DNA of 7,684 nucleotides, taken from contig JBAZCJ010000067.1 in assembly GCA_041671005.1 (NCBI GenBank), forward strand, positions 1 through 7,684, in the 5' to 3' direction. The translations under genes were made by a program, and so were the position numbers. The notes under the pieces are model-generated. The model made no database searches, had not been told where the DNA came from, and worked only from the letters and a program-made list of their open reading frames with translations. This DNA comes from JACRPI01 sp041671005. Its GTDB lineage: Archaea; Nanobdellota; Nanobdellia; Woesearchaeales; DSVV01. Positions 1 to 4,667 of the stretch are shown in pieces (position 1 is the stretch's first letter; each line of letters begins with the position of its first letter).

Positions 1-930
1 ATTTAGTTTTTCTTTTCCAAGGCTTTCAAAGGAGTTCATTAACTGTCGCAAAAATCCTTCTCCAATAACAGAATATTGTAAGTAAAAGTCCAAGGGAATT
101 TTATTATTATTCCCTGTATCTCCAAGCCTCCATGATTGATAATTTTCTACTACTAGTTTATTGGAGGATGTTGAGATATCAATAGAATAATCATCTTCTT
201 CATTTGTAAATGGTGCAGAAAGCATAACATAATATGAAGTTATTTCATTAAGTGGATTAATTCCGTCAATGGAAAAAGTTATTTCTTGAGCAGTTCCTGC
301 AAGAATATCAACTATTTGATGATTTAACATAAGTAAAGATCCTTCAGAAGAATCGTTGTATAATGCAAGATATAAATCTACATTTCCAGAAGCTGCATTT
401 TGGTTTGTGACATTTATAGTAATTTGTTGAATGTCTTCTAATTCATCTTCAATAATATTTATTTTTTGGACTATTGAAACATTGTCTCCAAAAGCTGCCA
501 TGTGTCCAGTTGCAGAAGGGGTTTGGTATGTAATCTCTTGAGTTCCATTAAGTATTTCTATCTGCATTGCAACGTAGTTTGTTCCTTCTGTGACTTCATA
601 CATTCCAGAAATAGTCCCATTGACAACAATTTCTTTAAAAAAGTCTTCAGGATCTTGGTCAGTAATAGGAGTTCGTGTTTGATTAATATAAATAACCATT
701 GCACGAATAGCATTGGCAGAAGCAACTTTTGCTATATTTGTAAGATAATAATCTGTTAAGGTTTGTGTGAAAAGATTGACAACAATAGCTTCTGTTCGTT
801 CAGCTGTTGCTTCTTGTTGGTCCATCATGACGTTAGAACTTCTTGAGTAAAGAATAAATACAAATATTGAAATAAGAAAAATAGTAACAAGTGTGAACAT
901 AAAACCTTTTTTTCCTTTTGTTATTGCCAT
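1..930 (-). CDS. Pilin-like, N-terminally anchored extracytoplasmic protein (3' end off the window)
   Basis: Reading the minus strand from the ATG at 930-928 gives 310 codons with no stop; the frame leaves the window at base 1, so the C-terminus is missing. The N-terminus (MAITKGKKGFMFTL) has a short Lys-rich head, then a hydrophobic helix at about residues 11-28. This resembles a prepilin signal (KG before FxFTL) but lacks the usual Glu at +5. Residues 35-80 look helical. Residues about 150-250 alternate polar and hydrophobic residues like a beta-sandwich, similar in feel to CARDB-type adhesion domains; I cannot confirm the family. Several N-x-S/T sequons fit a secreted chain. The start overlaps the end of the upstream gene by 10 bases and has a Shine-Dalgarno (AGGTGA) 9 nt upstream, so the two are almost certainly one operon. 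No specific function is recognised. Confidence 0.85.
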   Translation of the reverse strand, partial: MAITKGKKGFMFTLVTIFLISIFVFILYSRSSNVMMDQQEATAERTEAIVVNLFTQTLTDYYLTNIAKVASANAIRAMVIYINQTRTPITDQDPEDFFKEIVVNGTISGMYEVTEGTNYVAMQIEILNGTQEITYQTPSATGHMAAFGDNVSIVQKINIIEDELEDIQQITINVTNQNAASGNVDLYLALYNDSSEGSLLMLNHQIVDILAGTAQEITFSIDGINPLNEITSYYVMLSAPFTNEEDDYSIDISTSSNKLVVENYQSWRLGDTGNNNKIPLDFYLQYSVIGEGFLRQLMNSFESLGKEKLN

Positions 931-1448
931 ACGCGAATTTCACCTGTGTATGGGCCCCACATAGCACTATTATTTTGTATTCCAAATAAAAGAATTGGGA
1001 ATGGAAATAATGCTGTTGCATTTTCCTGATTTATAGTTGTGCTGTTGTAAAAAGGAATACCTTCAATGCTAATTTGTATATTTTGATCATTAATATTCCT
1101 ATATGTAATATAATCTGTAACGCAGGTTGTGATCAGATCATCGCAATACTCACAGTTTTGTGTTGTATAGCGATAATAAAATTCTCCTAACTGATTGAAA
1201 AATGTTGATGACGTATCAGTAATATTGCCATCCAGAGTAGCATTTCCGCTTTTACTGCAAGTTCCATTTCCGATGCTGTAAATGGGCATATTGAATAGTT
1301 TGACCATGTCGTAAAGGTTAGATTGGACAGTGCTTATTGGTGGAGTTGATGTTACAACAAACATGTATAACAAAATGCCAAACCCAACACTGATAACCAT
1401 CATAGCTATAACAGCTTCAAGTGTAAAATAAATTGCTTTTTTTTGCAT
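921..1448 (-). CDS. Pilin-like secreted protein with four cysteines
   Basis: The product has 175 residues. It opens with MQKKAIYFTLEAVIAMM, a Lys-Lys head, small residue and FTLE motif followed by a hydrophobic helix to about residue 32. This is the layout of type IV prepilin-like proteins, with Glu11 as the likely conserved acid. The rest is an extracytoplasmic domain with Cys64, Cys99, Cys102 and Cys109 (a C-x2-C pair), which could form disulfides, and at least five N-x-S/T sequons. It ends in WGPYTGEIRVWQ, a Trp-rich beta-strand tail. The start is supported by a TATA box centred 27 bp upstream, which implies a leaderless mRNA. Its stop lies inside the next gene, giving a two-gene operon with the protein at 1-930. 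A role as a minor pilin or surface-complex subunit is inference from the N-terminus and neighbours. Confidence 0.85.
   Translation of the reverse strand: MQKKAIYFTLEAVIAMMVISVGFGILLYMFVVTSTPPISTVQSNLYDMVKLFNMPIYSIGNGTCSKSGNATLDGNITDTSSTFFNQLGEFYYRYTTQNCEYCDDLITTCVTDYITYRNINDQNIQISIEGIPFYNSTTINQENATALFPFPILLFGIQNNSAMWGPYTGEIRVWQ
940..945 (-). promoter_or_regulatory. Shine-Dalgarno site for the gene at 1-930
   Basis: The minus strand reads AGGTGA, complementary to the archaeal 16S 3' end, 9 nt before the ATG at 930. It lies inside the upstream coding sequence and fixes the start of the downstream gene. It also supports independent or coupled re-initiation within the operon. Confidence 0.75.
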
Positions 1449-1471
1449 GTCTTATTTTATGAAAAGCCCTG

Positions 1472-1479
1472 TATTTATG
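1472..1479 (-). promoter_or_regulatory. Archaeal TATA box for the 1448-1 operon
   Basis: On the minus strand the sequence CATAAATA is centred about 27 bp upstream of the ATG at 1448. Archaeal TATA boxes sit about 25-27 bp before the transcription start, so transcription should begin at or next to the start codon. No Shine-Dalgarno is present in the short gap, as expected for a leaderless message. Confidence 0.6.
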
Positions 1480-1575
1480 GTTTCTTGTTTTCAAATCTTA
1501 CAAAAAAAAGTAAAGTCTTAACATTAAATATCGACTAAAATATATTAGTTTTAAGAGGTTTATTTATAGAAAAGC

Positions 1576-1583
1576 TTATATAT
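1576..1583 (+). promoter_or_regulatory. TATA box upstream of the hairpin ncRNA candidate
   Basis: TTATATAT is preceded by the purine-rich stretch GAAAAG at 1569-1574, which resembles a TFB recognition element. A start about 26 bp downstream falls near 1605, four bases before the 15-bp stem begins. No plus-strand protein gene starts here: the ATG at 1612 meets a stop two codons later. Confidence 0.5.
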
Positions 1584-1604
1584 TTTAAACATCTATATTG
1601 TTTT

Positions 1605-1708
1605 TCTCGTAATGTGGTGACTGTTTGGTTTGCTGGAACTGTTATGCAGTGTTGCCCTTGCAGTTACTATATTACAACATTATATTCTAGTTATATTCAA
1701 TTTTTTAC
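1605..1708 (+). ncRNA. Candidate small structured RNA (H/ACA-like possibility)
   Basis: Bases 1609-1623 and 1661-1675 form a continuous 15-bp stem (12 Watson-Crick pairs and 3 G-U wobbles) around a 37-base apical region, which can fold an extra 4-bp hairpin (ACTG at 1638-1641 with CAGT at 1647-1650). A good archaeal TATA box is placed to start transcription a few bases before the stem. The sequence ACA follows the stem at 1677-1679, and a run of six T at 1701-1706 could end transcription. A single hairpin followed by ACA is the outline of archaeal H/ACA guide RNAs. However, the lower stem is long for that family and I cannot see a clear K-turn, so the class is uncertain. A 5' regulatory structure is the main alternative. 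Both ends are estimates. Confidence 0.35.
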
Positions 1709-1737
1709 CAATAACTAAACTTATTTTTCTCGTAAAC

Positions 1738-1744
1738 TATATAA
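1738..1744 (+). promoter_or_regulatory. Archaeal TATA box for the 1768-2416 operon
   Basis: TATATAA is centred 27 bp upstream of the ATG at 1768, the same geometry as the divergent operon and the gene at 6219. The mRNA is therefore expected to be leaderless. There is no Shine-Dalgarno between the box and the start codon. Confidence 0.65.
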
Positions 1745-1767
1745 GGCACATCTGTTTATAGATTCTT

Positions 1768-1977
1768 ATGCGAAATCAATTGCAGTATACAACACTTTTT
1801 GTTATAATTCTTGTTTTAGTATTGGGAGGTTCATTATATTTTCTGAATACTCCGGGTTCTAATCAGTTGACATCTGCTGCTATTGCAGATTCTATTGATT
1901 GTTCATATCCTTTGGCAGAAGACGTTTCTGTTGAAGAAAAAGAAATGTATAATAAGCTCTGTGATTCTCAAGAATAG
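1768..1977 (+). CDS. Small single-pass membrane protein, unknown function
   Basis: The 69-residue product has a short basic N-terminus (MRNQLQ), one hydrophobic helix at about residues 8-26, and a tail of about 40 residues rich in Asp and Glu with Cys45 and Cys65. By the positive-inside rule the tail should lie outside the cell, where the two cysteines could form one disulfide or link to a partner. The start is supported by a TATA box 27 bp upstream. The next gene begins 1 nt after the TAG stop, so this peptide and the class III prepilin-like protein are made from one message. It could be an accessory or chaperone-like membrane subunit for that protein, which is inference from operon position. 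I recognise no family. Confidence 0.75.
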   Translation: MRNQLQYTTLFVIILVLVLGGSLYFLNTPGSNQLTSAAIADSIDCSYPLAEDVSVEEKEMYNKLCDSQE

Positions 1978-1978
1978 T

Positions 1979-2416
1979 ATGAAGAAGAAAAAAGCACAGG
2001 CAGCGATTGAATTTCTCTTTGTTGTTGGTTTTGCAATGTTGCTGATTATTCCATCATTAGCTTTGTTTGGAAGATTTGTAGAAGAAACAGCATATACTGC
2101 AACAACAAGCCAAGTCAATAAAATTGGAAATTATATGGTAACAACAGCTGTGCAGGCGTATCAAGGAACAAATGGAACAATAATAATAATTGAAGCAAAT
2201 TTTCCAGATGGAGTACAAAATATGTCTATTGTTAATGAAAATGAGCTGGTTTTTTTAATTGACATAGGTGGGAAGAGAACTGAACAGGTATATTACTCAA
2301 AAGTTCCATTGAGTGGATCTTTTAATTATTCTGACGTTGAAAAAGGATTAAAGAAATTTAGGTTTACTGCAATAAATAGCGGATATATTGTTTTTATTGA
2401 AAGATATGTAAAATAA
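1979..2416 (+). CDS. Class III signal peptide (archaeal prepilin-like) protein
   Basis: I place the start at the ATG at 1979, not the earlier in-frame ATG at 1883. The shorter form gives an ideal N-terminus, while the longer one would overlap the upstream gene by about 95 bases. The product has 145 residues. Residues 2-11 (KKKKAQAAIE) match the class III signal of archaeal pilin-like proteins: basic residues, A, Q, small residues, then Glu11. Cleavage before Gln7 by an EppA-type peptidase would be expected. A hydrophobic helix follows at residues 12-30 and acts as a membrane anchor or assembly core. The remaining 110 or so residues are an extracytoplasmic domain with alternating strand-like segments and sequons at Asn65, Asn81 and Asn116. 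A likely role is pilus or surface-filament subunit or minor pilin. It follows the 69-aa membrane protein by 1 nt. Confidence 0.85.
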   Translation: MKKKKAQAAIEFLFVVGFAMLLIIPSLALFGRFVEETAYTATTSQVNKIGNYMVTTAVQAYQGTNGTIIIIEANFPDGVQNMSIVNENELVFLIDIGGKRTEQVYYSKVPLSGSFNYSDVEKGLKKFRFTAINSGYIVFIERYVK

Positions 2417-2420
2417 TTAG

Positions 2421-2448
2421 TTCTTTTTTTGTTCATTTTTTTGTTTAT
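2421..2448 (+). terminator. U-rich terminator after the prepilin-like gene
   Basis: Directly after the TAA at 2414-2416 the plus strand has two runs of seven T (2424-2430 and 2436-2442) inside a nearly T-only tract. Archaeal RNA polymerase terminates at such U-tracts without needing a hairpin, so this probably ends the 1768-2416 transcript. Confidence 0.55.
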
Positions 2449-2479
2449 TATTCTCTCTCTATCTCATTTTCTTTAGGGA

Positions 2480-2515
2480 GCTTTGAATATTTCAATTTTT
2501 ATACGAATTCAAAGC
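2480..2515. repeat. Inverted repeat, 9-bp perfect stem
   Basis: GCTTTGAAT at 2480-2488 is repeated in reverse complement as ATTCAAAGC at 2507-2515, with an 18-base loop. It lies in the gap between two plus-strand operons and could be an RNA structure in the tail of the upstream message or a protein-binding palindrome. Confidence 0.6.
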
Positions 2516-2524
2516 GGGTCTATT

Positions 2525-2562
2525 GAGAATTTTGACAATTTTGTGAATTATTCAAAATTCTC
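2525..2562. repeat. Inverted repeat, 11-bp perfect stem, followed by a T-rich tract
   Basis: GAGAATTTTGA at 2525-2535 pairs perfectly with TCAAAATTCTC at 2552-2562 across a 16-base loop. A pyrimidine-rich stretch at 2563-2579 follows. The shape fits a back-up terminator. A weak TATA-like TTTTTATA at 2496-2503 would start transcription at about 2525, so a very small RNA is also possible. Confidence 0.55.
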
Positions 2563-2618
2563 TTTAGTTTTTCTCTCTCAAATTCTCTTTTGTTGTTACT
2601 CTGCAGAAAAAGCATAGC

Positions 2619-2626
2619 TATATATA
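2619..2626 (+). promoter_or_regulatory. TATA box for the fibre-protein operon
   Basis: TATATATA in the gap before the fibre gene predicts a transcription start near 2648-2650. That leaves a leader of roughly 10-20 bases, just enough for the Shine-Dalgarno at 2657-2662. This promoter therefore differs from the leaderless ones in the window. Confidence 0.6.
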
Positions 2627-2656
2627 CCTCTAAATTAAAAAAATAGTATAAAAATT

Positions 2657-2662
2657 GAGGTG
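2657..2662 (+). promoter_or_regulatory. Shine-Dalgarno that overlaps the apparent GTG start
   Basis: GAGGTG is a strong match to the anti-Shine-Dalgarno, but the only conventional in-frame start nearby, GTG at 2660-2662, lies inside it. Normal spacing would point to ATT at 2666 or 2669. The real start may therefore be a rare ATT codon, or the GTG used without the motif. Confidence 0.55.
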
Positions 2663-3178
2663 GTTATTATTCAACAAAAATTAATAATAGGTTTGTTTGT
2701 CATATTTTTTCTTTCTTTAGTCGGTGTTTCAGCACAAGATTATCTTGCATTACAAGGAAGCGTTACTGGGGCAACAACAGGTGATGTCCAGGTACAAATT
2801 TATAGTGCACCAACAGGTGGTGTTCTTTTATATGACTCTTCTACAGATTTTGCAAGTAAAATTATTGATGGCCGTTATGATATTTTAGTTGGGAATAGCA
2901 CTCATCCATTAAGTTTGAATTTTAGTCAGACATATTATATGAACTTAATTCTTGCAGGAAAAGATATGGATTTTGGTGGAAATGACAGGCAAGTATTTCA
3001 AAGTCCAGTCGGTAATATTAGTGTAGAAGAACCAATTAAAACGTCAAGTACATCAGCATCTGCATTGAATGTGAATGATAAATTTACTGTTAGTGGTACA
3101 ACTGGCGGGATTACAACATCAGATGGTATTGTTGCATCAGGAAATATTACGACAACAGGTAATGTTACTGCAAATTGA
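2660..3178 (+). CDS. Secreted fibre/adhesin-like protein, N-terminal part (ends at in-frame TGA)
   Basis: This is the first 172 codons of what looks like one long gene continuing in the same frame to 4666. The N-terminus is a Sec-type signal peptide: a Lys, a hydrophobic core at about residues 8-21, then VSAQ with probable cleavage near residue 25. Residues 27-120 form a compact beta-rich domain with the pattern LQGSVTG...YDILVG...LSLNFSQTYYMNLILAG and RQVFQSPVGN. From memory, such a domain stands at the front of secreted fibre-type proteins that carry 'GNITTTGNVTA' repeats and, in bacteria, S74-type tail-fibre ends. Residues 135-172 begin that repeat region (GNITTTGNVTAN). The frame then hits TGA at 3176-3178, aligned with a sense codon of a later repeat. 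Translation stopping here would release a short secreted domain. The start codon is uncertain (GTG at 2660, or ATT at 2666 or 2669). Confidence 0.8.
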   Translation: MVIIQQKLIIGLFVIFFLSLVGVSAQDYLALQGSVTGATTGDVQVQIYSAPTGGVLLYDSSTDFASKIIDGRYDILVGNSTHPLSLNFSQTYYMNLILAGKDMDFGGNDRQVFQSPVGNISVEEPIKTSSTSASALNVNDKFTVSGTTGGITTSDGIVASGNITTTGNVTAN

Positions 3179-3196
3179 ATTTATGGGACTACAGGT

Positions 3197-4666
3197 GTGT
3201 TTAATAGTAATGATGTAAATGATGCATTGAATGTTTCAGCAGGTGGAGCAAATATTTATGGTGGAGTTACTATTGGAAATAATGGTTTTCAAACAAATGA
3301 TCAAGGTCAAATAACGTCACCAGCAGTTATAAAAAATACATTAACTGTTAATGGAAATATTACTACTCCTGGAAATGTTACTGCAAGTTATCTTTTTGGA
3401 AATGCACAATATTTGACAGGATTATCTGCAGGTCAAGAAGTACAAACATTTCAGAATGTTACAACTGGAAATGGAACAACATCTAATCAGATTACAATAA
3501 CTAATAATGATATTGATGATGCGTTTAATGTAAGTATAGGTGCAGTATATTTTGGTAATAAAGTTAAAATTTCAGGGTCTAATCAAGGAGGAAATATTGT
3601 CTTTAATATTTATGAAATCTTCAACATAACAGACAGAGGAAATATAGTTCTTTCAGAAACCGGTGGTGGAGATAGTAAACTTACATTAAAAGGAACTGAT
3701 CAAGATGATGTATTAAACGTTTCAACTGGAGGAGCATATTTTGGTGGAAAAGTTGCTATAACAAATACTGATCAAAATATTGCATTAAATGTTACAGGAG
3801 GAGCAACCTTTAACAAAAAAATAACTTTAACGACTAATCAAGGAGGAGACGTTATTTTTAATATTAATGATATATTCACCATTACAGATAGGGGAAATAT
3901 AGTTCTTTCAGAAACTGGTGGCGGAGATAGTAAACTTACATTAAAAGGAAATGATAATGATGATGTATTCAATGTCTCAAGTGGGGGAGCATATTTTGGG
4001 AATCAAGTAACTTTTAACAATAATATTATGGGATCTAATCCAGGTGCAAACATTAATTGGAATGGAAAAATAAGTACTACAAGTAATGATAATGACGACG
4101 CACTCAACGTTACAAATGGTGGAGCTAAATTTGGTAACATCAATGTTCAAAATCAAGTTAACGCAGGGATTCTTCAATCAACAGGTCAAGATCCTCAAGG
4201 GCATGGATTAGATGTGAACAACGGAGCAATGTTTAGGAGTAATAACGCTAATTGGGCAGTAAACGTTTCTCAAGGCGGAGCTAATATTTTCGGCGGTTTA
4301 ACTGTTGGTAATAATGGTTTAAACATAGGTACAAGTGGTGATGTTAAAAGTCGTTTATTAATTTCAAACAATGATGGTGATGATGCATTAAACGTTAGTG
4401 CAGGATCATCATTTATTAAAGGTAATGAAACTATCCAAGGAGGAGTTTTAATTATTGGTGGTGGTGGTCAAATAAATCCAACAGGAAAAAATAATCACCT
4501 CACAATTAATGATGGGGGTAGTCCAACCCTATGTCCATATATCCAGTTAACAGATGGTCCTGCTGGGTGGTTTATATTTGTTAATTCAACAGGGACATTA
4601 AGAATGCATACATCTGCACCAACAACGTGTAGTAATGAAGGGGTTATAATAGGAACTCAAACATAA
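3197..4666 (+). CDS. Fibre/adhesin-like repeat protein, C-terminal part of the interrupted gene
   Basis: This is in the same frame as 2660-3178; open reading resumes at 3179 right after the TGA, and 3197 is only the first GTG. On its own it lacks a signal peptide and has no Shine-Dalgarno, so it probably belongs to the upstream part. The 489 residues are built from at least nine copies of a module around [S/N]NDxDDALNVSxGGAxFGG, near residues 4, 103, 166, 190, 251, 286, 321, 339 and 381. They are joined by stretches like LTVNGNITTPGNVTA. Such Gly/Asn-rich repeats fit an elongated beta-helical fibre, and the Asp clusters could bind calcium (inference). An 85-residue period duplicates residues 128-183 at 213-268. 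The C-terminal 60 residues form a distinct cap containing Cys435 and Cys478. A surface adhesin or filament is the likeliest role. The next gene starts 1 nt after the stop. Confidence 0.8.
   Translation: MFNSNDVNDALNVSAGGANIYGGVTIGNNGFQTNDQGQITSPAVIKNTLTVNGNITTPGNVTASYLFGNAQYLTGLSAGQEVQTFQNVTTGNGTTSNQITITNNDIDDAFNVSIGAVYFGNKVKISGSNQGGNIVFNIYEIFNITDRGNIVLSETGGGDSKLTLKGTDQDDVLNVSTGGAYFGGKVAITNTDQNIALNVTGGATFNKKITLTTNQGGDVIFNINDIFTITDRGNIVLSETGGGDSKLTLKGNDNDDVFNVSSGGAYFGNQVTFNNNIMGSNPGANINWNGKISTTSNDNDDALNVTNGGAKFGNINVQNQVNAGILQSTGQDPQGHGLDVNNGAMFRSNNANWAVNVSQGGANIFGGLTVGNNGLNIGTSGDVKSRLLISNNDGDDALNVSAGSSFIKGNETIQGGVLIIGGGGQINPTGKNNHLTINDGGSPTLCPYIQLTDGPAGWFIFVNSTGTLRMHTSAPTTCSNEGVIIGTQT
3581..4000 (+). 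repeat. Tandem-duplicated 255-bp segment within the fibre gene
   Basis: The stretch at about 3581-3745 recurs at about 3836-4000, offset by exactly 255 bases (85 codons), so the frame is kept. Identity is very high in the core: for example, the segment reading IVLSETGGGDSKLTLKG is encoded by nearly the same bases in both copies. The outer parts have drifted, with Asn-Ile-Val-Phe in one copy against Asp-Val-Ile-Phe in the other. This points to a fairly recent internal duplication that lengthened the fibre. Confidence 0.8.
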
Positions 4667-4667
4667 A

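Larger units (their letters stand above)
1449..1767. other. Gene-free divergent intergenic region
   Basis: These 319 bases separate the minus-strand pilin-like operon from the plus-strand one. They hold the leaderless promoter of each operon at the two ends, a third plus-strand TATA box at 1576-1583, a 15-bp hairpin at 1609-1675, a short AT-rich inverted repeat (ACTAA at 1534-1538 with TTAGT at 1545-1549), and a 12-base direct repeat (TTTTTCTCGTAA at 1601-1612 and 1724-1735). No convincing protein-coding frame was found. Confidence 0.7.

Noticed and set aside
502..759. Plus-strand 85-codon open frame
   Set aside because: Lies antisense to the well-supported minus-strand gene at 1-930; composition is Ile/Asn/Cys-rich with no start signal, so it is a shadow.
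1644..1718. 24-codon open frame starting MQCCPCSYY inside the hairpin region
   Set aside because: No Shine-Dalgarno, no leaderless geometry and the frame runs through the stem; the cysteine-rich look is probably chance.
1601..1735. Direct repeats as attachment sites or insertion-element ends
   Set aside because: No transposase or integrase is present and the 123-base spacing holds only the hairpin; a regulatory role is simpler.
3176..3178. TGA as a selenocysteine codon
   Set aside because: No SECIS-like hairpin is evident, the repeat context is a structural fibre with no redox motif, and the aligned residue in a sister repeat is Tyr.
3581..4000. CRISPR-like array
   Set aside because: Only two long copies, coding in frame and without uniform spacers; it is an internal protein-repeat duplication.
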